Source of the DNA: Penicillus capitatus
Lineage: Eukaryota > Chlorophyta
Direction of reading: 5' to 3'
DNA: 64,000 bases
Assembly (NCBI GenBank): GCA_965649825.1
Contig: OZ287696.1
Span: forward strand, 1,736,001-1,800,000
Part shown: positions 44,516 through 54,022 of the stretch, piece by piece
Numbering within the stretch: position 1 is the first letter of the stretch
How the letters are laid out: every line of letters starts with the position of its first letter
Notes under the pieces: generated by a model
What the model was told of the DNA's origin: nothing
Databases searched by the model: none
The model's input: the letters and a program-made list of their open reading frames with translations, nothing else
Translations under genes and position numbers: made by a program

Positions 44516-45092
44516 GTAAACCAATGCCATATTTTTAAATGAAATGACTTGTTTTGAAATGAGAAATTATTGTTTCAATTTGATGTTACCGGATGGGAAA
44601 TCGTTGTCATGGAGATTGAAAATGGAGTCGTCATTTGTGAAAGTAAAATATTGGGGTTCAAAATGATTCTGTACATTTTAAAAACCATTTTTCTGTTTTG
44701 ATTACGTTCTTACTTTTATTGAAATTGGGGTGGAAAAGGTATAGAGTGCAAATCTTACAAGCAATATACAGGTCCGGCAGCATTTTAATTACTGGAGCAC
44801 ACTGCGCGACGCCCACAAGTTCACTACTCTCCCTCGCTGGCCTCAAACCGCCTAAAACTGACATCCAAGATCGTCTCACCAATTGCAAATACTTTTCGGC
44901 GCTGGTAAAGAACAAGTCGAAGACGAAGAAAACACACAACACACCTTCACAGAGCTACCAAAAAGCATTACAGTGTATCGTCACTCAAGAATGGATCCCT
45001 CCAAACATAAGAAGACATCTCGCTGAAGACATCTTAAAAGACCACCGAAGCCCTCTTCTTCGCACAGCACGACAAACTTTCCTCAATATCCA

Positions 45093-45857
45093 AGCATACG
45101 ATCCCAGACCGAACGGATACTCTCTGACCATCGCCGCCGAACTCCCCAGCGTTGCCACATAGCCGGTGTTGATCTCCTTTATCCTTTCGTGGCCTTGGGA
45201 TCCGACAGGAATCTGATACCTAAACTCGAAGGGCGTTTGAAAGTCGCGCCGCCGAAGGATCGTGACGTAATCCACAGGCACGGTCATTGGTTTGAATTGC
45301 AGAGAGAGTTTTGCAATGGCCTCTTCTGCCCATTGCTGCGTCGGCCACTGACCCACAGACAAATGGGGTACGAATGACTCTACGCCGCGAGAGGGATCCC
45401 TGTTCAAATGATGGCATTCCGGAAACGCCTTGACCAGAGCAGCCTGCAGCGCTTCGAGCATCTCAGACTCGGGTTCAAGCAACACGGTGCACGTGTTGCC
45501 GTGGTTAAAGAAGCGAAACTGTTTGAAGGAGATGGAGAACGGAGGGAATTCTGCCAGACACTGATGTATGCGCTCGGCGGCGTTCTGAAAGTTCTCTCCC
45601 GTGTCCTGCCGGAAGGGCTAGAGGAGATTGACGTGGGGCGGCCAGCGGACGAATTGCGTGTCATTGAAACACCGGATTTCTTGAATGGGGCGATCCCAGA
45701 AGGGACGAGGCGGCACGAAACAGAGCGCACTCTTGTAGACCAGCCCGGGAGAAGCCATGCGGACCGCCGACGGTTCGACTCGGAACAATCGTCTCGTGCA
45801 AATATGGACGCGAGGAACGACATGGTGGATTCGACGTCCGAGAAATGACGGTGTCAT
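45093..45857 (-). pseudogene. 2H-GGCT gene, truncated copy B
   Basis: Corresponds to 12432-13196 of copy A. The GGCT half is absent; the coding frame runs out into LINE-D just after FGLGSYA. In addition the first 2H motif reads NLL-stop-PF: CTCTAC in copy A is CTCTAG here (about 45618-45620), a nonsense change. The second motif PHLSVGQW is kept. Both lesions rule out a functional fusion protein. Confidence 0.93.
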
Positions 45858-45922
45858 TTGCAGAGCGGCTTGATGATATCCCACTGTCTGCTGCCCATCT
45901 GCACTCTGACTCCTCCTCACCC

Positions 45923-46266
45923 TCACTTGAGGTCTGTCAAGGCAAGACGCGTGGACAGGGTCCTGGTCTGTGAGGAGGATCGAGGAGAAGGTGCGGCAGG
46001 CGACATGCAGGAGTCAGACACATGTGCACCTCCTGACATTCCTCGCGACCTAGGGAGCTGTCCGCGATCAGAGCGACTATTTCTCCAGACGATCCCGATA
46101 ACTGTTGAACGTTCAGGTGGAAGCAAATCCCGTCTCTCATGTGCTCGGCGCCTGCATCGTATGCAAAAGAGTGTCTTCCAACCGATCGGGATCAAAGACA
46201 GGCAAGAAGCAAGGATGGGGAGGTCGACTCAACAGCGCACGATGTCGGCAACACAATCGCCTGCAT
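45923..46266 (-). CDS. Unidentified 77-aa protein, copy B
   Basis: Same three-exon structure as 13262-13605, with no differences noticed over the coding region. The flanking 2H-GGCT gene is dead here, so this gene's intactness argues that it is either very recently copied or kept by conversion. Confidence 0.48.
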
Positions 46267-46461
46267 TTTGCGTCTTACGAACCAAAAGTGGAGGGAAATG
46301 CTAGTGTGTGGTCCCCCGTGTAGAATCTAACCGATCAGCCAATCCATCAAACCAAAAGTAGAAACTTTGAATGATCTGTCACTCTTTTTCTCACTCACCC
46401 ATCACACGTGCGTATCAAACAAAATAGCGTGCGAGAAACTGGAGCGAAGATGCTTTGATCA

Positions 46462-47096
46462 TTGCGACATCATAAGAAGACATCGTGTAACAGTTCCATG
46501 CATGTCGTCGGATCAGCAAAGAAGCCTTCCACGTGTCGCGAATAGAAGAAAAGAGACAGTGCTTCGACGAAGAGGCAGTCCTCGTGTTCAGATCTCGCCT
46601 CCAGTTCCTGAGTCTTTATCCACCTTCTGTCAGTGTCGACTCCATTCGTGTGTCAAGACCGACCTTCAGAGGTGCCACAGGTTGCCGTAGAAGTACGGTC
46701 GCAGCTGTCGCCGAACAATGTCTCGACAGCCGACTTTGCAAAGAATCCGTCCTCTATTGCCCTTCCGTAAACGGCGAGTTATCTTCGTACACCTGTGTTT
46801 CAGTTAAACTAGCCTCCTCGCGCTTCCAGAACAAAGAGTGTCGCTTCCACTCAGATTTAGATGCTCATTAACTGCAAAGGAGATGCCATCTGCTACCCTC
46901 CGGAAGACGCATCGACATTCTGCTCTCATTCGGCGACAACCGACACATTCTCAGAAGACAATGTCACAGGGAGCGTTCGTTTCGTACTTGACGACGTTGA
47001 TGGATCGATGCAGCAAGTCGTCTTTCTCGGGCCGCGCCCCGCGTATTTTAGAACGCATAACGCTAATCGTCCGAAGCATGTCCGAATATTCTCTTA
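46462..47096 (+). CDS. Unidentified gene upstream of the two-TM gene, copy B (open version)
   Basis: A frame with CFDEEAVLVFRSRLQF and TFRGATGCRRSTVAAVAEQC runs to CPS near 46760. A GT-AG intron (GTAAAC...TTTAG, about 46762-46860) would join in phase to MLINCKGDAICYPPEDAS..., which ends VRIFS-stop at 47094-47096. The 5' start is not fixed. Copy A has a TAG and an indel in the second block. No family recognised. Confidence 0.35.
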
Positions 47097-47202
47097 GCTT
47101 ATGCTCGCGGACGGATCAACGAGTCAGGCATATTGTTTTCGAACTTTTTAACTGACGTCCAAGTTTTGCCTCCCGCCGAGCGTGTTGAGAGTTTGTGCAT
47201 CC

Positions 47203-47601
47203 ATGAGGAGTGCGAGAGTTTCCCTTGGATACCAGGAAATCATGTTTGCGACGATTTGGGGCGCAGCTGGCATACTATTCGTCGTTTCCCTGGTGACATC
47301 GGTTGCGATATTCTCGTTTACGGCGAAAGAAATCTGTCCGACTGACGCCGTGACTGTCTGCTACGCGGATAGCCGCCAATGTCCCGGAGAAACGCACTGC
47401 TACTGTCCTGCACCCTATTCGAGTTACAATCGAGAAGACAACCTCGAAGACTGGCGCTTTTGTCGCAGCTCAGATTTTCATTTACCGTACCCTGCAGAGG
47501 TTTGCTACTGGACCACACGAGTCCTGACGTTCATTGGCCTCATTACGCTGTTCATGCTGTTTGTTTATGGCCGGTTTTTGCAGTTTACATGTAATGTCTG
47601 A
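47203..47601 (+). CDS. Two-TM Cys-rich small protein, paralogue 3 (copy B)
   Basis: 132 aa, start at MRSARVSLGYQEI. TM1 is WGAAGILFVVSLVTSVAIF, the loop is KEICPTDAVTVCYADSRQCPGETHCYCPAP, then WRFCRSSDFHLPYPAE, CYWTTR, and TM2 LTFIGLITLFMLFVYGRF. It differs from paralogue 2 mainly in the loop (SRQCPGETHCY versus TRRCPVETNCF, SSYNREDNLED versus GYNQEVNLDD). All cysteines are kept. Confidence 0.7.
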   Translation: MRSARVSLGYQEIMFATIWGAAGILFVVSLVTSVAIFSFTAKEICPTDAVTVCYADSRQCPGETHCYCPAPYSSYNREDNLEDWRFCRSSDFHLPYPAEVCYWTTRVLTFIGLITLFMLFVYGRFLQFTCNV

Positions 47602-48020
47602 AGTGGCGCTGTCGGACAACAAAATAAGAACAACTAGAAGAACTGCTCGAATGGCTCTGCAACGGCAACGATATTGTTTTTTTGTTTCATTATGTATCGC
47701 TCCCCTTTGGTCAATTCATTTGGCGAATATCTTTGTAGTGATGGCTGTAATTATGACGTTCCTAGTACACCCTTTTTACCCTTCCTGTTCTGGATGCATC
47801 ATAATCGAGAACTCAACCAGAACAATCTGCATACTGGCCTCAGTTCCCCGCGAAACATAAAATGTGTGTGCTTCAAGAATCCAACGATAACGGGAATGAT
47901 GGGTCTGTTTTTTTTTTGTAAGTCGTTGTCTACTGTACAGATCCGGCAGCAAACGAACCAACGCGTCGTACAAGAGACGATCGGCGGCGCCACGCGTTTG
48001 GGCATTCCTTGAGCCACAAG

Positions 48021-48568
48021 ATGTCGAAGCCATACGAAAAGGAGGGCTACGAAGAGGCAGCTCCCGTCCAAACACGCCGTATTCGTATCACGCTAACGTC
48101 GAAGGACGTCAAGAATCTTGAGAAAGGTAGGGGCCTGAAGACCTATTGTTACAAGTCGACCACGTCGTCTGTAAACACCCAGTGTGCTCGGAGTTGATCG
48201 CGGGAGCCAAGAACAAGGACTTGCGCGTCAAGGGACCCGTTCGGATTCCGACCAAGACGTTGCGCATCACCACAAGGAAGTCTCCCTGCGGAGAGGGCAC
48301 CAACACATGGGATCGATTCGAAATGAGGTAGATCTGTTGGAACGGACACGTGCCCATTCGAAGCAGAGAGCGGGGAAGCGACTGAGAGGCTTTGTTGTCT
48401 GCAAGGATCCACAAAAGACTGATCGATCTGCATGCATCCGTGGACGTTGTTAAGCAGATTACATCCATTTCGTAAGCAACAGATCTCTGTCGGATGCTTC
48501 GTGGACGTTTTGTTGTCTGCAGAATCGAGCCAGGCGTCGAAGTGGAAGTGACGATTGCAGATGTCTGA
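48021..48568 (+). CDS. RPS20: 40S ribosomal protein S20 (uS10), copy B
   Basis: Exons 48021-48126, 48183-48327, 48406-48471 and 48523-48568, exactly parallel to copy A (offset 32672). Intron 2 has the few differences noticed (ACGTGTCC versus ACGTGCCC; AAGCAAAG versus AAGCAGAG). The encoded protein appears unchanged. Confidence 0.97.
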
Positions 48569-48861
48569 GATGAAACGGACGGGACAGTCGGAGTTGGTTG
48601 ATTGTTAGACCCTCTGTAATCTCTCTCAGAGATAGCCCAGTTCCCGTAGCTTGTCGAAAGCCAAGTAACACGTCACAGTCGTCGGAGGGAGTACCTGATC
48701 GGATAGTAACGTAACCTTGAGTGTGTCCAAATCCATTCGGCGGATCTAGGCAGGCAGACAGACAGTATATGTATCTCGATTTGCTCGATCGACCAGACGC
48801 GCCTGGATGTATTCTTCTCGATCGCGTTGTGGAGGGGCGGCAGCGACCTACACGGAGTCTG

Positions 48862-49508
48862 TCAGTTTTCGGGCAGGAACCGCGTGAAATGCACTCTGGG
48901 GTCGACGACGAGAAACGGAGTGAACCTGTTGGCACACCATTTGACCTCTGGAATGCCAGGATGATCGGGAGGTATGAGGCACACGAATTTTCCCCCTTCC
49001 AGACGAGCCTACTGCAAAACATGCGCCGATAGAGGTACAGATCCGTCAGAGGCGTCGGAGGGGGCACCTCTTCCGCGAGCTCCTGTGCAGCACAGTCTTC
49101 CACAGATCGGTGCTTACTCGGATCGTAGCCGCCCGTAGGCAGACAGTACACCATGTCATGCGGCCCCTGAGCATACTCACGCAGCAGCGTCACCTGAAGC
49201 ATCCCACTCTCAAACCATTTATCCTAGCGGCGCAAGCGGATCCGCATTACCTCTCCTCCTTTTCCATTCTCGTCTGGATGAAAAGGAAAGATCACACAGA
49301 AACGTGGATGCCGGCTGGATACGACATCATAGGAGTGAACGGACACCTGGAACACGGACGACATGAATCCTCGTTCTTTGGAGCTGGAGAGCGTATCAAC
49401 GGATCCTGTATCCGTGGGAGGGTGTTTCACTCGGCTGTCATAGACGGTCAAGTAACGCCTGTACGCCACTTCCTCGGAAAGACGGCAAAAACCTTCTTCC
49501 TCCGCCAT
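48862..49508 (-). CDS. Nudix hydrolase, copy B
   Basis: Exons 49508-49251, 49223-49068 and 49008-48862 by offset from copy A. The Nudix box is unchanged. Amino-acid differences fall near the first splice (ENGKGGE|DKWFESG versus ENGRGGK|GKWFENG). The 27-nt intron is present here too, with GTAATG...CTAG and one internal change. Probably functional. Confidence 0.76.
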
Positions 49509-49689
49509 GACTGTCTAATACACATCATAAGCATAGGCTGTCTTCCGCTGCGCGTCATAGCATACCGTTTCTCTGGCGTCTCTCTTTCGACGTGCCAATG
49601 GATGTCGAAACGAGAGACGTTGGCCTTTCAGACGCGCAAAAGGGTGAGGTTTTCGGCAATGCCTCAATCTGCTTAACTGCACGGAGAAG

Positions 49690-50374
49690 TCATGCCTCCA
49701 TATGTGCGATCGCGTGCGGAGCATGAGAAGATGGCGGAGATCCGTTAGATGTCTTCCGGTATTCATCGACGGCGCCATGCATCCAGGTCAAGGCATGAAG
49801 TCGCTGCTCTACGGCTGCGAAGATGATCAAGTCCACCTGCAGACATGGACGGGCGGCAAAAAACGTCCGCCGTCTTACGCCGACGTCTATTCGTGGACGC
49901 GACGAAGAGTCGCGTTCTGCAGGACTCGTGGCCGGATCGACCGATGTGCCGTTTGCGACGACGGAACAAGATCCCAAGAGAGTCTTCTCGAGTGCATACG
50001 TGAAGAAAGACAGAAAACTGCATGTGCACGAGAAAGTGAAGATCGAGAGCATCCCTATCTCGATGGCGCGAGGATTCTAGATCGGGACGTCGCGCGTGTT
50101 CGATCCGGAGATCTATTCGACAAACTACGAACGCGGTTTGAGCAACCGCAAAAGCAGCAGCTTGCGCAATTTCGAGGGAAACGGCGACATCTTGGCGCAT
50201 CCTGTCTGCTCGGCTGCCGAAAAGAGCAGCGTCCGAGACAAGGTGCCAGAAAAGGACGCTTGGGAAGCATCGGCCGAGTCAGATGTGCGTCCTCACGGAC
50301 AAGAAGAGACGAGTGATCGCGAACTGAGCCCTGCGCCGGAGGTTTTACTGGATGCATCTGAATCTGCAATGTAA
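49690..50374 (+). CDS. Unidentified gene, copy B of 17018-17702
   Basis: Same tentative structure as copy A, with only a few base changes noticed (for example CAAGTTCACC to CAAGTCCACC near 49830). The model stays uncertain in the middle. Following stretch 50375-50870: nothing clearer than in copy A. Confidence 0.38.
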
Positions 50375-50869
50375 AAAACGCGACAGTTCACGCGGTTGGG
50401 CACGGCGAAGTTCTTTTGTAAGAAGAACGGTGCCGATCAAATACATACTTGCTCTTCTCGTGATTTGCGTTCGAACACCGGTCTCAGATGACATGCAAAG
50501 CAGCGGCTTTACGGAAAGCGGGGGAGTTTGTGCCGGAGTCGCTTCGGGAAAGAGAAGTCGGTCGGCATCACGATAGATTTAGTGCGCTGTCATACACGCA
50601 GACGCTTGCGTTTTATCTCGAGAGGTGTTGTCTGTCGAGCAATTCTCTGGCAATGCACCGACGACGGTACAGATGTCGAAGATTCCAGCCCGGACGTCGG
50701 TCCACGATCTGCGCGAAGGACTCTCGCCTTCATCACTCTCCATCCCATTGATAAGCTTTTGTTCTTCTTCGGTCGTCTCCTAAATGCTAAAACGAATCTC
50801 CTGATCGCCTGGATCTCGCGAATAGTGAATGCTCAGCGAACCAATGGCGCCACTCGGCCAGGAAAGAGT

Positions 50870-51927
50870 TTACATCTCGATTGCTGTCCGCGAAATGCTT
50901 GACTGTTCTAGCCTAAAACGCTTGTGGCAAAGAGGCTGCTGTGAACTGACTGCGAAGAGACATATATAGATAGGAATGATGTCTCCGTTTGTGACCATTT
51001 TTGTAACTCCTGATCTTCCTCGTACCTCGTTAACGACACTGCCAAACATGGCACCCACGCTTCCGCTCAACATCCAGAGGCCAAAGGCACGGCCCCTGCA
51101 TCTGCTGTGTAATAGTCTGCAATAACGCTCGGTGAATTCGGAATGACAAGCGAGAAGCCGAGTCTGTTCATGCCCAGACGATGGCTCCCATCATAAATGG
51201 GTTTGGAGCCTATTGCGAAATCCCGACAACCACGTTATCGTTGCCCAAATAAGGCAACCCGTCATAATCACGCGGATGCGATTTGTCATGCTTCCTAGAT
51301 GGAATGCGACCTCTTTAAGAACAGCAGCAAGTAGGAGACACTGTCATGGCGATGAAGGGCAGAAGGGGAGTAGTTCAAGAAACGCCTCGTCATCACAAGA
51401 GGCATGATGGTCAGCAGTCATTAATGGTCACGGCAAGTCAAAACCTACTATTGTCACATCAAAACCCTAACCCTATGAGAGGAAGGTTCACGAAACGTCG
51501 AGGTAAGGCGACAAACACTGAATGGGTTACAAACGAGGCAGAGTTTCTACAGGGGACGTGTTTAAGTATCCCGGTGTTGATGTGACCCGGAGGGGGATAG
51601 CAGTCCAAGGATTACAACAGCGAAGCTAACAGCTGTCCCCTACGACACGAAACCTCAAACATCTTTGTAAGAAACTTTGTTGCGTTGTCTATTGTCACGT
51701 ACTTACCCGTATCAACACTCACCCAGCACTCCGCCGACCGAAGACGTTAGTGCCTGAGTAAGGCCGCAAACGGTGATGGCTCCCATCTCGCTGGGAGAGG
51801 CGTGGAAGTCTTTCGAGATGTACTTACACATCGCAGGAAGCAAGGACTCATCGGCCCTTTCGAAGATGCCTGTCAGGTTGATGACGAACGCGCTCCTCGT
51901 GCGTATTTGCAAAAACGTCAGAGCCAT
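50870..51927 (-). CDS. MFS transporter gene, 3' end uncertain or lost (copy B)
   Basis: First exon from 51927 with INLTGIFERADESLLPAMCKYI. It then lacks one codon relative to copy A (TVCGLTQ versus TVCRGLTQ) but has the family-typical SVGGVLGE where copy A has SPVGRVLGE. A one-base indel occurs near 51380 relative to copy A. As in copy A, only the first five or so helices can be found. Confidence 0.5.
51461..51475 (+). repeat. Short telomere-like motif (copy B)
   Basis: AAAACCCTAACCCTA, the same motif and place as 18788-18802. Confidence 0.4.
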
Positions 51928-52599
51928 GAACGGACTTCAAGAGTAAGTAGGTAGGCAGATATGGAGCATGAGCGTTTGCAGCCGCGCCTCTGTTTGATGA
52001 GAGTCGCCGTACAGATGTGACTCTTTCGGGCGAACGACTATCGGACTTGACACGAACTGTACTGAATTGATAATCAATAAGTGTCGAACAAACGTGCGAG
52101 ATTCTTCGAATGGTCGCAATGCGTGTTTGGTTGGTCGCGGTGAGCAGATTGAGCTGCTTCTCTTTCGTCCCTGCGACGCGTGAGAAACGTAGAAACACAG
52201 TCGGCATTCAGTCGGAGTGTTTCGGTTCAACCACCAACTGTAGCGAGACTGTCTAAGGAGTGAACTAACAAACGTCGAAGCTCCGAGGATCGTCGGATCC
52301 CTCCAAACTCTCCTGCCACATCGGAGATGACGCACATTCTCTTTGTCATATCGAACAAAACCAGTGCTGTCAACTGCTCAACGTGGATCCACAAGTGATC
52401 GATCAATAAAGAAACTTCCCGGCAATACAAATCTTGATCGACACAGTCGGTACAGAATCAGACGAACGGATGCGGGAGGTGAGTCTTTAGACCGCACTGG
52501 CACAACCATTACCACCGTTGCAGATCCAATAACCACCAAGTCGCCGTTGAGCCATCGAGAGCGACTGTTGGATGACTTTCTCGCGGCATCCTCATACCC

Positions 52600-52962
52600 G
52601 TGGCGATGTTTATGAAACATAACCAGAAGTTCGCATCTGTGAGGACGGAAAGATGGACCACCCCGAACCACATAGTGTCTAAAGACGCATTCTTTCGCGA
52701 GTATCTCGTGTTGTTGCGCTGCGTTCTGGAGCGTTTTGCGCCGCTGTGCGCGTTGTTCTTGGCGGCGTTTTCTCGCGTTGTTGCGAAGATTCCTGACACG
52801 AAGACGCTAGCCAAAGCCTTCCGTGGCATCAAACAAGCCTGCAACAAAGTGGACAGGGACCTCCAACTGCACCGTCTAAATACCCTGCAAACCCTTAGTC
52901 GAGTTGTTAAGCTCATTTCCTCCTTTCTGCAGGCACCGAGCTTATCTATAGTAATCCGATAA
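52600..52962 (+). CDS. Unidentified helical ORF, copy B
   Basis: 120 aa; the part from VSKDAFFREYLVLL on matches 20241-20534. It has 23 more N-terminal codons open than copy A. Differences from copy A include an in-frame 3-bp indel and a mix of silent and replacement changes. Stretches on either side (51928-52599, 52963-53455) show no supportable gene. Confidence 0.35.
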   Translation: MAMFMKHNQKFASVRTERWTTPNHIVSKDAFFREYLVLLRCVLERFAPLCALFLAAFSRVVAKIPDTKTLAKAFRGIKQACNKVDRDLQLHRLNTLQTLSRVVKLISSFLQAPSLSIVIR

Positions 52963-53455
52963 CACAAGCACACACACGATGTTCGGATGGATGTCCCCAC
53001 AAGGAAGCTGTTCACCTTAATCCCTGTTTCTCGCTGTATCGACACGGCGACCGGAACTTGTGTGAAGATCATTCAGAAACTGTTTATTATACGCGGACGA
53101 TCGCAAACTCAATCGAAGGCTGGACCGAAGAAATGAATTAAAACCAGAGTCGTATAGGGCACTTGTGAGAGTAGAGAAATAGGCACCCAGATGGAGATAA
53201 CCCTCAATTCGTCTAAGACTTCTGCGATGCGTTTCGGAAGTCCGAGGAAAGTCCATTTAATGACACTGCACTTTTTGGGACGACTTTCTGAACAACAGAC
53301 CATTCGTTGTTTAAGCCCTCAATGTTACAAGAAACTCATCTCGACAACATTGCAAGACAAAAAATCTGCATCAGGAGATTAACTCAGATTAAACGAATCG
53401 GCTCCGAGAGCTGGGCTCGTTTCTCGTCGCCACCAGGCAGATCGTTTGTCGAGCA

Positions 53456-53752
53456 ATGATGAAAGCCTTAATACACGGACACGCGACGTGGAATGCGATT
53501 CGAAGACATACAAACGAGAAGATGAAACCTGTTATACAGATGTATCAGGAAGAAAGTCTACTTATTACTGAACGGCCTCGTCCAACGTCCAACGTCTCAT
53601 TTCTAGTCCCGGCGGGCCTAGATCCCTTAGAACTAAACATGCGAACCTGGCAACATGAAGGACCACTTACGTCCCGCTACCTACTTGAGCTTTCCACAGC
53701 TCCTAGAACATCTCGCTACTCCTCTTCGCTCTCAGCAAAGACTCGACTTTGA
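53456..53752 (+). CDS. Unidentified ORF, open in copy B, stopped in copy A
   Basis: 98 aa with KPVIQMYQEESLLITERPRP and VPAGLDPLELNMRTW. The matching frame in copy A (about 21260-21475) has a TGA within ...GPRTSR-stop. Divergence here is higher than elsewhere in the duplication. It could be an upstream exon of the wax-synthase gene or a separate small gene; no family seen. Confidence 0.3.
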   Translation: MMKALIHGHATWNAIRRHTNEKMKPVIQMYQEESLLITERPRPTSNVSFLVPAGLDPLELNMRTWQHEGPLTSRYLLELSTAPRTSRYSSSLSAKTRL

Positions 53753-54022
53753 CAAATCGTTTATGTACGGCGCCGACGGATGGACCGTTCTGCTGAAGCG
53801 TTCGATGGCTTCATAACACTGGCGTCACATCAACATGGGGGTGACTGTGTATACACACACAGCACCATCCACATTCTGTTTTTGTTTCCTTGCGAGGCAC
53901 CTTTGCTGCCATCACTGTTCGCGTCTCTTTGTCGTCAGGGGAGTGCGCGAGACAAGGCTGAACACGAACGGGAAACTCCGGACTCTCGGCGGACTACAAC
54001 CTGAGTCGCAGAATTCCTTCTG

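Larger units (their letters stand above)
42247..44746. mobile_element. AT-rich element with terminal inverted repeats, inserted in LINE-D
   Basis: The left end CTCTATACCTTTTCCACCCC is inverted at the right end (44746 backwards). The inverted match continues for about 38 bases with two mismatches (…TTTCAATAA…AGTAA). Without the nested LTR element it is about 1.04 kb. It is rich in A+T and has many short TTTCAAA/TTTGAAA-like subterminal motifs. The target duplication is unclear because the ends are palindromic around TATA. A minus-strand ORF (42704-42976) ends in a basic stretch KPGSKRGVYKKTRRSARL. No transposase catalytic domain was seen, so it is probably non-autonomous. Confidence 0.7.
39441..45092 (+). 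mobile_element. LINE-D, degenerate non-LTR retrotransposon hosting other insertions
   Basis: Endonuclease remnant at about 39690-39890 (GGDLNGHSPLWGP). A linker at 39927-40313 (PKPWFTPAVRLAHQRLRKAKKK) precedes the RT pieces at 40522-41640 (SSPCSWRPISLL, HGFRRNRSTESALL, IGLDISKAFDSVSHPH, then stops, GVPQGNSLSPTLFS, and FAYDCLLY in place of the YADD box). After LINE-E comes RIVDRCILPACLYGAPIFG (42171-42235), and after the TIR element LQAIYRSGSILITGAHCA and LLSLAGLKPP (44755-45080). Many stops and a lost YADD show it is dead. Its right end coincides with the left edge of duplicated copy B. Confidence 0.8.
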
